A stretch of DNA of 64,000 nt from Paenibacillus castaneae. GTDB lineage: Bacteria; Bacillota; Bacilli; Paenibacillales; Paenibacillaceae. Below are positions 34,252-42,967 of this stretch, in pieces. The stretch is taken from the NCBI RefSeq assembly GCF_002884445.1, contig NZ_KZ614144.1, forward strand, positions 4,570,094-4,634,093. Reading direction: 5' to 3'. Under the pieces are notes generated by a model. That model was not told the origin of the DNA and made no database searches. It saw only the letters and a program-made list of their open reading frames with translations. The position numbers were made by a program, and so were the translations under genes. Numbering within the stretch: position 1 is the stretch's first letter; each line of letters starts with the position of its first letter.

Positions 34252-35743
34252 CCGCTCTTCCTCCTGCCATTAACAAACTAATATGCTCCTCTGTAGCCTC
34301 AGCCGCATTCAGCTCGCCTACGATCATCCCCTCGAACATGACCAAAATACGGTCTGACAGCTTCAATATTTCCGTCAGCTCAGATGAAATGAGCAAAATG
34401 GCTCCACCTTCATCCCGTTTCTTCAGCAGCTCTCCATGAATAATTTCCATAGCGCCAACATCCACCCCTCGCGTAGGCTCCGCTGCTATAAGAAACGGGG
34501 TTTTCTGAGCCAACTCGCGGGCTACGATAAGCTTCTGTAAATTACCTCCAGACAGGTACTGTGCCTTCGTCGATAATGAGCCAGTTTTTATACCGAATCG
34601 CTCTACCCATTCGCTTACCATCTGACGAATGCCCTGCCCGCCTAATACGCCATATTTCTGATGCTTGCCTGTATGACCCATGAGACCGTTCTCCGTTACA
34701 GTTGCATCCTTAGCTACGCCCCATTGATAGCGATCCTCAGGTATATGAGCAAGCCCGATTTGCCGAATCGCGCCAACCGGCGCCCCCGTTACATCTTGCC
34801 CAAGCAGCTTAATCATGCCTTCATCTGGTTTCAGCAGTCCAGAAATCGCTTGAATAAGCTCTGACTGTCCGTTGCCAGATATGCCTGCGATGCCTACGAT
34901 TTCACCTTCATTTACATGAAGATTAACATCGCTGAGCAGCGGCTTTGTTTTGCTGCCTCGAACACTTATGCCTTCAAGGTCAAGCACAGCTTGGCCGACT
35001 TCCGTTGCGTTTCGGGATATATGAATTAAATCCCGGCCTACCATAAGCCGTGATAATTGTTCGGCATTAGTGTCCTTCGAAAAAACCGTTCCAGTTACTT
35101 TTCCGTCGCGCAATACTGTAATGCGATCGGCTACATCCATAATTTCTTGCAGCTTATGACTAATCAGAATAAAGCTTTTTCCTTGTGAAGCCAATGTTTT
35201 GATCGCAATAAGCAGCTCTTTCACTTCAAGCGGAGTCAAAACACCTGTCGGTTCGTCCAAAATAATAATTTCTGCTCCTTGATGAAGCACCTTCAAAATT
35301 TCAACTCGCTGCTGCATGCCTAAGGAGCAATCCGCTACCTTCTTCCATGGATCAATCGGCATGCCAAATTGCTTGCCGAGCTGTTCAGTTTCCATTGCCG
35401 CTGTCTTCCGATCGAAGCCAATCCCTTTGGACGGCTCGCGTCCAATCACAATATTCTCGGAAATGGTGAAAGTAGGGAAAAGCATGAAATGCTGATGCAC
35501 CATTCCGATTTGATGCCGAATAGCATCGGTTGGATTCTCGAACGTTACCGGCTTCCCATTAAGCACAATTTCGCCGCTTGTTGGGCTTTCCATTCCATAT
35601 AAAATACGCATGAGCGTCGTTTTGCCCGCTCCATTCTCACCAACCAGCGCGTGAATCTCTCCTTTTTGCAGAGTGAAATTCACATTGCTATTAGCGGTTA
35701 CATTCCCATACGACTTCGTGATGCTATTCATTTGCAGCAGCAT
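34244..35743 (-). CDS. Nucleoside ABC transporter ATPase, two ATP-binding domains (NupO-like)
   Basis: A 499-residue fused double ATPase. The first domain has Walker A GENGAGKTTLMR, signature CSLGMQQRVEILK, Walker B IIILDEPTGVLTP and SHKLQEIMDVADRITVLRDG. The second has a degenerate Walker A (GISGNGQSELIQAIS), signature YLSGGNLQKLIVARE and Walker B FLIAAEPTRGVDV (Ala-Glu replaces Asp-Glu), usual for sugar and nucleoside ABC proteins of the RbsA type. ATG 35743 follows GGGAGGG by 7 nt; the frame open to 35827 lacks a site. It is separated from the BMP gene by 474 nt of repeats, which is unusual for this operon. Confidence 0.92.
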   Translation of the reverse strand: MLLQMNSITKSYGNVTANSNVNFTLQKGEIHALVGENGAGKTTLMRILYGMESPTSGEIVLNGKPVTFENPTDAIRHQIGMVHQHFMLFPTFTISENIVIGREPSKGIGFDRKTAAMETEQLGKQFGMPIDPWKKVADCSLGMQQRVEILKVLHQGAEIIILDEPTGVLTPLEVKELLIAIKTLASQGKSFILISHKLQEIMDVADRITVLRDGKVTGTVFSKDTNAEQLSRLMVGRDLIHISRNATEVGQAVLDLEGISVRGSKTKPLLSDVNLHVNEGEIVGIAGISGNGQSELIQAISGLLKPDEGMIKLLGQDVTGAPVGAIRQIGLAHIPEDRYQWGVAKDATVTENGLMGHTGKHQKYGVLGGQGIRQMVSEWVERFGIKTGSLSTKAQYLSGGNLQKLIVARELAQKTPFLIAAEPTRGVDVGAMEIIHGELLKKRDEGGAILLISSELTEILKLSDRILVMFEGMIVGELNAAEATEEHISLLMAGGRAVG

Positions 35744-35897
35744 GCACACGCCCTCCCCTTCCATAAGCCGATCATGCGTAAACAGCTGTTGCTGTACTCT
35801 GGCGGCAAAGATTCGTTTCCCAATCATAAAAACAAAAAAGCCGGGGCTGTTCCATAAGTCAAATACCTGAGAGATATGCTTTATAAAATTACAATAT

Positions 35898-36133
35898 AAT
35901 TTGGTGGAATAGAGCTAGAAACTAGCTCTATTCCACCAAATTCGTATACTTTTGAAGAAATAGAGCTAATTATTAGCTCTATTTCCTAAAAAACGATCAG
36001 ATATGAGCCCATATGATGATAAATGAGCGAAATAGAGCTAGAAACTAGCTCTATTCTACCAAATTCACTTATTCTTGAAGAAATAGAGCTAAATATTAGC
36101 TCTATTTCCAAAAAAACGATCAGATATGAGCCC
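35898..36133. repeat. Tandem 123-bp repeat with four hairpins
   Basis: Two copies in direct order start at 35908 and 36031, identical over most of about 103 nt each and offset by exactly 123 nt. Each copy holds two palindromes built on AATAGAGCTA/TAGCTCTATT: 35898-35942 (perfect 21-bp stem, AAA loop), 35957-35985 (14-bp stem), 36031-36055 (11-bp stem) and 36080-36108 (13-bp stem). Each copy ends with ACGATCAGATATGAGCCC. GGGGCTGTTCC near 35843 and AGGGCTGTCCT near 36157 flank the block in direct order. No gene is supported here, though open frames run through the repeat because its period of 123 is divisible by three. Confidence 0.9.
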
Positions 36134-36186
36134 GTACGCAGAAGATCGTATAGAAAGGGCTGTCCTAGAAGTAACAAGCAAACAAA

Positions 36187-36210
36187 CCGGCTGCATGGCA
36201 GCAGCCGGTA
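36187..36210. terminator. Terminator after the BMP lipoprotein gene
   Basis: A perfect 9-bp stem ACCGGCTGC / GCAGCCGGT has a 6-nt loop. A T-rich tract (TTTGTTTGC) follows on the minus strand, and ATTTTT on the plus strand. It lies 7 nt past the stop at 36217 and so would separate the BMP gene from the downstream ATPase gene. Confidence 0.8.
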
Positions 36211-36216
36211 TTTTTA

Positions 36217-37245
36217 CTATTTAACTAACGGATTTACTACTTTTATTTTACCAGAAATAATATCATCCGCTATAGCTTTTACTTTGTCTACATTCTCTTG
36301 TCCAATAAATGCGCTTAGCGGTGAAGTACTGTCATGCGTTACGAATGTAAGACCTACGCCGCCTTCCTTCAAGCCGTAATCAGCAACGCCGTATGTGAAG
36401 TTACCTTCAACAAAGCTTTTTACTGTTTCATAAGCTACTGCATCTGTACCTTTCAATTGCGATAGAACAATATGCTCAGCATCTTCTTCGGTACGATCCG
36501 TATCTTGACCAGCAGTGTAGAAGCCTTTCTCTTTCGCAGCTTCAAAAACGCCGTTATCGCCAACTGCCGCCATACCTGCAACAAAGTCAGCGCCCTTCGT
36601 GTTTTGAAGCAAAGCAAGCTCTTTACCTTTTACTGGATCTGTGAAGCCTCCAACATAGTTAATAAGGAACTGCGCTTCTGGATTTGTGCTTTTCAGACCT
36701 TGCTCAAAGCCGGAAGTGTATTTGCTAAGCAGCGGTACATCCATAGCAACTACTGCGCCAACAATATTGGTTTTGGTTGCAAGACCAGCCATTGCACCCA
36801 TCAAATAAGAAGCTTCTTGCTCACGGAAATTTACGCTGCGAACGTTCGGCAGATCAACTACAGTATCAATGACTGCAAAGGATTTGTCCGGGTTTTCGGT
36901 AGCTACTTTAGTTAATGCATCTTCCGCTTGGAAGGTTGCTGTAATAATAAGATCATAGTTTTCTGCTACTGTCGCGCGAAGGTTTTGTTCGAAGCCAGCG
37001 GGATCAGTAGATTCAATTGTTTTTACATCAGCGCCAAATTCTGCGCCTGCTTTCTTAAAGCCTTCATCCATCAGAACAAAAAATTTATTAACACCGATTT
37101 TTTCAGGCAGAACAAGTGCGATTTTTTTCTTTGCCGCTTTGTCGCCGCCCGATTTGTTGCCCTCTTCGTTTTTACTAGCTCCGCAGGCCGCAACGACCGC
37201 TACCATCAAAAACAAAGATACCGCTAAAGCAATAGCCTTCTTCAT
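36217..37245 (-). CDS. BMP-family nucleoside-binding lipoprotein (NupN-like)
   Basis: A 342-residue lipoprotein. The signal peptide ends in a lipobox (VAVVAAC, Cys about residue 21), followed by a Lys/Gly/Glu-rich linker. The BMP fold begins at KKIALVLPEKIGVNKFFVLMDEGFKKA and includes DLIITATFQAEDALTKVA, FREQEASYLMGAMAGLATKTN (the family's conserved ligand segment) and KGFYTAGQDTDRTEEDAEHIVLSQLKG. It should capture nucleosides for the NupO/P/Q-like transporter encoded downstream. The ribosome binding site is GGGGAGAT. A strong sigma-A promoter lies about 41 nt upstream. A terminator directly after it means the abundant binding protein may be made in excess of the transporter. Confidence 0.92.
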   Translation of the reverse strand: MKKAIALAVSLFLMVAVVAACGASKNEEGNKSGGDKAAKKKIALVLPEKIGVNKFFVLMDEGFKKAGAEFGADVKTIESTDPAGFEQNLRATVAENYDLIITATFQAEDALTKVATENPDKSFAVIDTVVDLPNVRSVNFREQEASYLMGAMAGLATKTNIVGAVVAMDVPLLSKYTSGFEQGLKSTNPEAQFLINYVGGFTDPVKGKELALLQNTKGADFVAGMAAVGDNGVFEAAKEKGFYTAGQDTDRTEEDAEHIVLSQLKGTDAVAYETVKSFVEGNFTYGVADYGLKEGGVGLTFVTHDSTSPLSAFIGQENVDKVKAIADDIISGKIKVVNPLVK

Positions 37246-37285
37246 CGTAATCTCCCCTAAACCATTGTATATTTAATTCCTTTTA

Positions 37286-37333
37286 ATCCTAGTTGTATTA
37301 TCGGGATTTGTCAATAGTATATAATCGACAAAT
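37286..37333 (-). promoter_or_regulatory. Sigma-A promoter with overlapping dyad before the BMP gene
   Basis: The minus strand shows TTGACA (37314-37309), a 17-nt spacer and TAGGAT (37291-37286). An inverted repeat ATTTGTC-N14-GACAAAT occupies 37306-37333 and overlaps the -35 box, so a dimeric repressor could block the promoter. The MarR-family gene next upstream is a candidate regulator, but this is inference from position. Confidence 0.75.
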
Positions 37334-37391
37334 TTCTTGTTTATTCTACAATAAATTAGGTCTCCTGGGATATGTATTGATTAATTATTCA

Positions 37392-37847
37392 TCATTTCGT
37401 AACATCTTCTTCCATATTTCGACTCATTCGCTCAAATATAGACAGACCTTTCTCCATTTCGGCTGCAGACATCCCTCGGAATAGCTTTAGCATTAGCTCT
37501 TTCCGGACCGTTTCTATGAGCTCCACATTTTTCATTCCTTCTTCTGTAATATCCAGCATCACGACACGACGATCCTTATCGCCCCGCTCCCGCTTAATAT
37601 AACCAAGCTCGATCAACCGATCTGCTATACCCGTAACGCCTCCACTCGTAATGAGAAGCTGTTCCGCCAATGCTGATGCCTTCTGCGGCCCTGTATTCGC
37701 CAATATAGTAAGCATCCTGCCATGCGTCATACCTAGGCCATGGACGTTATGAGTATTCCATTCCGAATTGATTAATCTGCGCACCTGACGAAAGGATTCA
37801 TCCAGTCGTTTCATTAATCGCATTTTTTCCTCGGTTAATTCATACAC
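37392..37847 (-). CDS. MarR-family transcriptional regulator
   Basis: A 151-residue winged-helix regulator. It starts at GTG 37847, 6 nt after GGAGGT. The DNA-binding region is KASALAEQLLITSGGVTGIADRLIELGYIKRERGDKDRRVVMLDITEEG, containing the MarR signature DxRxxxLxLT-like DKDRRVVMLDITEEG. The remaining helices should form the dimer interface. It precedes the BMP gene in the same direction (147-nt gap with a promoter between), so it may be transcribed separately. The ligand is unknown. Confidence 0.92.
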   Translation of the reverse strand: MYELTEEKMRLMKRLDESFRQVRRLINSEWNTHNVHGLGMTHGRMLTILANTGPQKASALAEQLLITSGGVTGIADRLIELGYIKRERGDKDRRVVMLDITEEGMKNVELIETVRKELMLKLFRGMSAAEMEKGLSIFERMSRNMEEDVTK

Positions 37848-37991
37848 TTTATTACCTCCTCATTCTATTCCACCCGGATTTCGTTTCATTAATAATGCAA
37901 TAAATACTTCACTTTCATATGAATCATACCTTATGTTGACCGCACCAGCTACAGTTAAAATAGATGTGTATATGATTTCCAATTATTCGTC

Positions 37992-38024
37992 AAAAAAAAG
38001 GCCAGCCTGGCAATCCAGCTGACC
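37992..38024 (-). terminator. Terminator after the D,D-carboxypeptidase gene
   Basis: The minus strand reads GGTCAG-CTGG-ATTG-CCAG-G-CTGGCC, a stem with one bulge, followed by eight T. It is 47 nt past the stop at 38071. Confidence 0.8.
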
Positions 38025-38070
38025 TGTTCCTATCCTTCCATTCTCATGCATCCACTTATTTCTTCTTCTA

Positions 38071-39042
38071 TTAACTCACTTGTATACCTAATTTGCTCTG
38101 AATACGGCCAATCCAGCTTTCAAGCCTGCTTTCTTGAAACCCATACTGAAACAGTTTCCCCGTCTCTTCAAAACGCTGCTCTGGTGTGCTGGCTCCCATT
38201 ACAACAGAGACAAGCCGTCTTCCTTCCTGCTTTGCGGTTCCCGTGAAGCAATAGCCCGCCTGCACGGTATAACCTGTTTTCAAACCATCGTTGCCGGGAT
38301 AAGCAAAAGTCATTCCACTTAGCATCAAATTCGTCGAGGGCAGCTTCTTCATCGTGCTTGCCAGCTTAACGCTGCTCTGTTTCGACACTTCTAATATTTC
38401 AGGATATTTCTTCAGCAGATGCCCGGCGAGCACAGCTGTATCCTTAGCTGATATCATCGTATCACGCTGAGCTGACGCCTCTGGGAAAGCTAACAAATCT
38501 TCATGGGTTAATCCCGTTGCATTACCAAACTGAGCGCTTTCTGATAAACCGATTCTAGCGGCTCGTGCATTCATCAGCATGACGAATGCCGTTTCATTAC
38601 CGCTTATATGCTCTGCCAGCGCAACGGCAGCATCGTTAGCAGAATGAACCGCCATCGCCTCGAACAGCTCTCTAACCGTGTAGCGTTCACCCGCATCAAA
38701 GCCTATTTGCGAGCCTGGCACCTCCGCTGCATAATGACTTGTCAACACAAGCTCATTCCATGCGAGCTTGCCTTCGTTCGCCAGATCGAGCACAATCAGC
38801 TCTGTCATCATCTTAGACATGCTGGCAGGTGGCAGTGCCTCATAGGCATTTTTTTCGTAAAGCACTTTGCCTGTATCCAAATCCATCAGTACGGCAGCGC
38901 TTGCGCCGAGTGCCAGCTCCGATTCTTTCGGGCTATCTTTCATTGAAACAAGATAGGGCATGCATATGATAACAGCAGCTGCTATCAGCATAAATATAAA
39001 TGAATGATTACTCTTATGAGCGCCCCTTCTACTTTCCATCAT
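38071..39042 (-). CDS. D-alanyl-D-alanine carboxypeptidase (S11 family)
   Basis: A 323-residue exported low-molecular-weight penicillin-binding protein. An N-terminal membrane segment (FIFMLIAAAVIICMPYLVSM) precedes the domain. Active-site motifs are PPASMSKMMTEL (SxxK nucleophile Ser and Lys), HSANDAAVALAEH (SxN) and NDGLKTGYTVQAGYCFTG (KTG). It trims the terminal D-Ala of peptidoglycan pentapeptides. ATG 39042 follows GAGAGGGGAA; a frame open to 39114 lacks a site. It lies 94 nt downstream of a VanS-like kinase gene, so regulation with the VanRS-like pair is plausible. The membrane-binding C-terminal amphipathic domain is short (RLESWIGRIQSKLGIQV). Confidence 0.92.
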   Translation of the reverse strand: MMESRRGAHKSNHSFIFMLIAAAVIICMPYLVSMKDSPKESELALGASAAVLMDLDTGKVLYEKNAYEALPPASMSKMMTELIVLDLANEGKLAWNELVLTSHYAAEVPGSQIGFDAGERYTVRELFEAMAVHSANDAAVALAEHISGNETAFVMLMNARAARIGLSESAQFGNATGLTHEDLLAFPEASAQRDTMISAKDTAVLAGHLLKKYPEILEVSKQSSVKLASTMKKLPSTNLMLSGMTFAYPGNDGLKTGYTVQAGYCFTGTAKQEGRRLVSVVMGASTPEQRFEETGKLFQYGFQESRLESWIGRIQSKLGIQVS

Positions 39043-39135
39043 GCTCGTTCCCCTCTCGCCTTTCCTTCTATAAAACCAAGTATAGAAGCAGCAGCTTAAG
39101 AAGATTGTAACCAAATCATAAGAATACCTTAATTA

Positions 39136-40239
39136 TCAGTTAACAATAGGTAACGATACACGGAATGAGGTTTCATTCTGATCACTTGATACTGAGATCG
39201 TACCACCGTGCATTTCCACGATGCTTTTTGAAATCGCTAGACCAAGGCCAGAGCCGCCTGTCCACTGCGTTCGCGATCTGTCGACTCGGTAGAATCGATC
39301 AAAAATATGCGGTAAATCGATAGCTGGGATCGGCTCGCCGTAATTGATAACCTCGACAACAACTTCATTCCCTTCCTTATTTACAGCAAGCACCACACGC
39401 TTGCCTTCTCTTCCATATGCCATCGCATTTGCAATCAGGTTTTCGAAAACACGCACAAGTTTTGCCGCATCACCTTGTACCGTAATAAGCGTTTCACGAG
39501 CCACCAGCTTACTTTGCATGCCGGCATCTTGAAGCGGCAAATGATATTGCACAAGAAGCTGTCCCAGCATTTCAACAATATTGAAATTCGTCTGTTTGAG
39601 AGCGTTCGTATCATTTCGCATTTTCGTATATTCGAAGAGATCGTTAATGAGAACGTTCAGCCTTTGCGACTTATCATACGCAATTTGCACATAATGTCGC
39701 AGCTCGACCTCATCACGATATCGATCCTGCTCAATCAGGCCTAAATAACCGAGCACCGAAGTAAGCGGTGTCCTTAAGTCATGGGACACATTTGTAATCA
39801 ATTCGTTCTTGGTCTGCTCTGCTCGCCGTTCCTCTTCCAAGGCAAGATGTAATCTACCTGCTAAACGGTTTACATTACCAGCCATATCTCCAAAAGGATT
39901 GCTGCTGCGCACTTCCATTTTATGATCTAAGTGTAATCTTCCTTCGGCCATATCTTTAACCGTCTTGTTCATTTTGTTGAAATAACCGAATAATCTCCAC
40001 TGCATCCAAGAGAAGAACAGAATAAACAAAACAATGCTTATTCCATAAATGACGTAGCTTTCCCCGAATCCTCTAACCATGTTCCTTACTGCTGTACGAA
40101 TTCCCAGCACTCCTAACACACTCAAAAAAAATTCACTGAACAAAATTAATGCTCCAACAACAATAATAACCAATGCAATACTGACGATTAAGTGTAATAA
40201 TGAACGGCCGAATAAGCGGAGAGCGATGTTATCCTTCAA
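39136..40239 (-). CDS. Sensor histidine kinase, VanS-like
   Basis: A membrane kinase of about 367 residues. Two helices (LLHLIVSIALVIIVVGALILFSEFFL and YGISIVLFILFFSWMQWRLF) flank a loop of about 30 residues, then HAMP. The H-box is ELITNVSHDLRTPLTSVLGYLGL, the N-box NLIANAMAYG, G1 is NYGEPIP (Asn replaces the usual Asp, as in VanS relatives), F-box IFDRFYRVD and G2 GGSGLGLAISKSIVEMHGG. The start is uncertain: no ATG is available. The candidates are TTG 40239 (12 nt after a run of six G), TTG 40251 or TTG 40269; I list the first. It overlaps the response regulator gene. Confidence 0.85.
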   Translation of the reverse strand: MKDNIALRLFGRSLLHLIVSIALVIIVVGALILFSEFFLSVLGVLGIRTAVRNMVRGFGESYVIYGISIVLFILFFSWMQWRLFGYFNKMNKTVKDMAEGRLHLDHKMEVRSSNPFGDMAGNVNRLAGRLHLALEEERRAEQTKNELITNVSHDLRTPLTSVLGYLGLIEQDRYRDEVELRHYVQIAYDKSQRLNVLINDLFEYTKMRNDTNALKQTNFNIVEMLGQLLVQYHLPLQDAGMQSKLVARETLITVQGDAAKLVRVFENLIANAMAYGREGKRVVLAVNKEGNEVVVEVINYGEPIPAIDLPHIFDRFYRVDRSRTQWTGGSGLGLAISKSIVEMHGGTISVSSDQNETSFRVSLPIVN

Positions 40240-40933
40240 TTTTGTAGCCAACCCCCCATACGGTGACAATCATCTTATCGCCAAGCTCCTTGTCGAGCTT
40301 ATCCCTCAGCTTGCTGATATGCACCATAACTGTATTATTTGAGTCAAAATATTTCTCTTTCCAAACCTGCTGGAAAATGTCCTCCGCGCTGAATACTCTA
40401 CCCGGATGGCTGGCTAGCAGATGCAGAATACCAAACTCCGTTGAAGTCAATTGCAGCGGTTTCCCGTCCGCCTCAGCGGAATGGCTAAGCTTATCGATCC
40501 GGAGCGGTCCTAGGCGCAGCTCCTTATCTGAGCGTGCTGTGCTTCCGTTCTCCCCCTGCGAGCTGTACTGATAAGAGCGACGAAGTAACGAACGAACCCG
40601 TGCAATAAGCTCTAAAGGATTAAACGGCTTGATCATATAATCATCAGCCCCGGTCATCAGTCCCATAATTTTATCCATATCCTCAGCCTTCGCGCTCAGC
40701 ATCAGAATCGGCACAGATTGATCTTGCCTTAATTTTCGGCATACTTCTAAACCGTCGATCTTGGGCATCATAATATCTAATATGACTAGATCGAATGGCT
40801 CCCGTCCATAGCTGAGCAGCGCTTGTTCGCCATCATATGCCTTTTCCGTTATAAAGCCTTCATTCTTCAAATAAATTTCTATAAGATCTGCGATTTCCCG
40901 CTCATCATCTACAATTAATACCCGTCTATCCAT
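40229..40933 (-). CDS. OmpR-family response regulator, VanR-like
   Basis: A 234-residue regulator with acidic pocket IVDDE, phosphoacceptor D53 (VILDIMMPKIDG), switch Ser (LMLSAKAED) and Lys-Pro-Phe (YMIKPFNP). The winged-helix domain contains LQLTSTEFGILHLLASHPGRVFS and ends IVTVWGVGYKIEG. ATG 40933 follows AAGGAGG by 10 nt; a TTG at 40939 is in frame but closer. It forms an operon with the kinase and probably the D,D-carboxypeptidase, reminiscent of VanRS controlling peptidoglycan D,D-peptidases. No vanHAX-like genes are present, so this should not be read as glycopeptide resistance. Confidence 0.92.
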   Translation of the reverse strand: MDRRVLIVDDEREIADLIEIYLKNEGFITEKAYDGEQALLSYGREPFDLVILDIMMPKIDGLEVCRKLRQDQSVPILMLSAKAEDMDKIMGLMTGADDYMIKPFNPLELIARVRSLLRRSYQYSSQGENGSTARSDKELRLGPLRIDKLSHSAEADGKPLQLTSTEFGILHLLASHPGRVFSAEDIFQQVWKEKYFDSNNTVMVHISKLRDKLDKELGDKMIVTVWGVGYKIEG

Positions 40934-41161
40934 CAGCAATCTGCCTCCTTGTTACCCTCATAATGTCCAATGAGCATACTATACATGAATTGCAAAGATC
41001 ATGTCTTCACATTGCGCGTAAAATCACAATGTTTAAGTATTTCTTAATCTTTTTTTAACGTTTGAGGTTTGTTATTCGGATTTTACGCAATATAGCCAAC
41101 ACTTGTCCATTGTGATAAAATGGAGAGTATTGATAATTTATTAATTATAGGGGGCACTTAC

Positions 41162-42847
41162 ATGGCGACCAAAAGAATGCGTTCCGACATGATCAAAAAA
41201 GGTTTCGACCGTGCACCACATCGCAGCTTGCTGCGTGCCGCAGGCGTTAAAGAGGAAGACTTTGACAAGCCGTTTATCGCGGTTTGCAACTCTTATATTG
41301 ATATTATTCCTGGTCACGTGCATTTGCAGGAGTTCGGTAAGCTTGTTAAAGAAGCAATCCGCGAGGCAGGCGGCGTTCCTTTCGAATTTAATACAATCGG
41401 TGTAGATGACGGTATTGCAATGGGTCACATTGGTATGCGCTATTCACTCGCTAGCCGTGAAATCATTGCCGATTCCATCGAAACAGTCGTTAATGCGCAC
41501 TGGTTTGACGGAATGGTATGTATTCCGAACTGCGACAAAATTACACCGGGCATGATTATGGGCGCGCTTCGCGTCAACATTCCAACGATGCTCGTAAGCG
41601 GCGGACCTATGAAAGCCGGTAAAACATCCGATGGCCGTTCCATTTCCCTTTCCAGTGTATTTGAAGGCGTAGGCGCTCACCAAGCTGGTAAAATCAATGA
41701 CGATCAACTGATGGAGCTCGAGCAATTTGGTTGTCCTACATGTGGTTCATGCTCCGGTATGTTCACAGCCAATTCGATGAACTGCTTGGCAGAAGGCCTT
41801 GGACTTGCGCTGCCTGGCAACGGTACGATTCTTGCTGTTGCTCCAGAACGCAAAGAGTTCGTTAAGCAAGCTGCACGTCAGCTTATGAAAATCATTGATC
41901 TCGGTATTAAACCGCGTGATATTGTTACTAAAGATACGATCGATAACGCATTTGCGCTAGACATGGCAATGGGCGGATCGACAAACACCGTTCTTCATAC
42001 GCTTGCTATTGCGCATGAAGCAGGCATCGAATACCCAATCGAGCGCATTAACGAAGTTGCAGAGCGCGTGCCGCATCTTGCGAAGATCGCTCCCGCTTCT
42101 GATTACCACATTGAAGATGTGCATAATGCAGGCGGCGTGAGCGCAGTTCTTAACGAGCTGTTTAAGAAAGAAGGCGCATTGCATGGCGACTGCATGACAG
42201 TTACCGGCAAAACGCTGCGTGAAAACGTAATGGGCTGCGAAATCCAAGATACAGACGTTATTCGTACCATTGACAACCCGCATACTGAACGCGGCGGCTT
42301 GGCTGTCCTATTCGGCAACCTTGCCCCTAACGGCGCTATTATCAAAACAGGCGCAGTTGATAAATCGGTTGGCGGCTATCACAAAGGGCCTGCTATTTGC
42401 TTCGACTCGCAGGATGAAGCTCTTCATGCTATTGCGAACGGAAAAGTAAAAGAAGGCCATGTAGTCATCATCCGTTATGAAGGACCTCGCGGCGGTCCGG
42501 GTATGCCGGAAATGCTTGCTCCAACATCGCAGATCGTTGGTATGGGCCTAGGAGCGAAGGTAGCGCTTGTTACTGACGGACGTTTCTCTGGCGCATCACG
42601 CGGCATCAGCATCGGTCATGCATCACCAGAAGCAGCTGAGGGCGGTCCGATTGCATTCGTTCATGACGATGATATTGTCGAGATTGACATGAATAACCGC
42701 ACGATGGATCTTCTTATCAGCGACGAGGAGTTCGAGAAGCGCCGTTCAGAATGGAAAGGCTTCGAGCTAAAGATCAAACGCGGCTATCTTGCCCGTTATG
42801 CTCACCTTGTTACTTCCGCAAGCACTGGCGGCGTAATGAAAATGTAA
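41162..42847 (+). CDS. ilvD: Dihydroxy-acid dehydratase
   Basis: A 561-residue iron-sulfur enzyme that dehydrates 2,3-dihydroxy-isovalerate and -methylvalerate in valine, isoleucine and leucine synthesis. Cluster cysteines lie in [23 protein letters not shown] and [16 protein letters not shown]. The C-terminal IlvD signature is [21 protein letters not shown]. Length and start ([25 protein letters not shown]) are typical. ATG 41162 follows AGGGGGC; the ATG at 41120 lacks a site. It stands alone rather than in an ilv-leu cluster, and no T-box leader precedes it. Confidence 0.98.
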   Translation: MATKRMRSDMIKKGFDRAPHRSLLRAAGVKEEDFDKPFIAVCNSYIDIIPGHVHLQEFGKLVKEAIREAGGVPFEFNTIGVDDGIAMGHIGMRYSLASREIIADSIETVVNAHWFDGMVCIPNCDKITPGMIMGALRVNIPTMLVSGGPMKAGKTSDGRSISLSSVFEGVGAHQAGKINDDQLMELEQFGCPTCGSCSGMFTANSMNCLAEGLGLALPGNGTILAVAPERKEFVKQAARQLMKIIDLGIKPRDIVTKDTIDNAFALDMAMGGSTNTVLHTLAIAHEAGIEYPIERINEVAERVPHLAKIAPASDYHIEDVHNAGGVSAVLNELFKKEGALHGDCMTVTGKTLRENVMGCEIQDTDVIRTIDNPHTERGGLAVLFGNLAPNGAIIKTGAVDKSVGGYHKGPAICFDSQDEALHAIANGKVKEGHVVIIRYEGPRGGPGMPEMLAPTSQIVGMGLGAKVALVTDGRFSGASRGISIGHASPEAAEGGPIAFVHDDDIVEIDMNNRTMDLLISDEEFEKRRSEWKGFELKIKRGYLARYAHLVTSASTGGVMKM

Positions 42848-42860
42848 TTGTTAAATATTA

Positions 42861-42904
42861 AAATGGCGTACAAGCAGCAATATCCGCTTGTACGCCATTT
42901 TTTT
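42861..42904 (+). terminator. Terminator after ilvD
   Basis: A perfect 15-bp stem AAATGGCGTACAAGC / GCTTGTACGCCATTT with a 10-nt loop is followed by TTTT. It lies 13 nt past the ilvD stop. Confidence 0.93.
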
Positions 42905-42967
42905 AATGAAGCAGCTCAGGTTCATAGCCCCTAAGCTGCAGGATTAGCATTATCATTAGTTGTTTTA

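Noticed and set aside
35986-36177. 63-codon minus-strand frame in the same repeat
   Set aside because: It mirrors the palindrome. The period divisible by three makes frames open by construction.
36023-36379. 118-codon plus-strand frame over the hairpin repeat and the 3' end of the BMP gene
   Set aside because: It is encoded by the palindromic repeat (EIELETSSIL, EEIELNISSI) and then runs antisense to the BMP gene; it has no ribosome binding site.
37246-37310. Purine riboswitch before the BMP gene
   Set aside because: The leader between promoter and start is only about 40 nt, too short for an aptamer plus expression platform.
38071-40933. Glycopeptide resistance locus
   Set aside because: Only a VanRS-like pair and a serine D,D-carboxypeptidase are present. 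No D-Ala-D-Lac ligase, dehydrogenase or VanX-like dipeptidase is seen.
41041-41161. T-box or other riboswitch before ilvD
   Set aside because: I searched the leader for the T-box core (GGTGGNACCGCG) and for a terminator hairpin and found neither.
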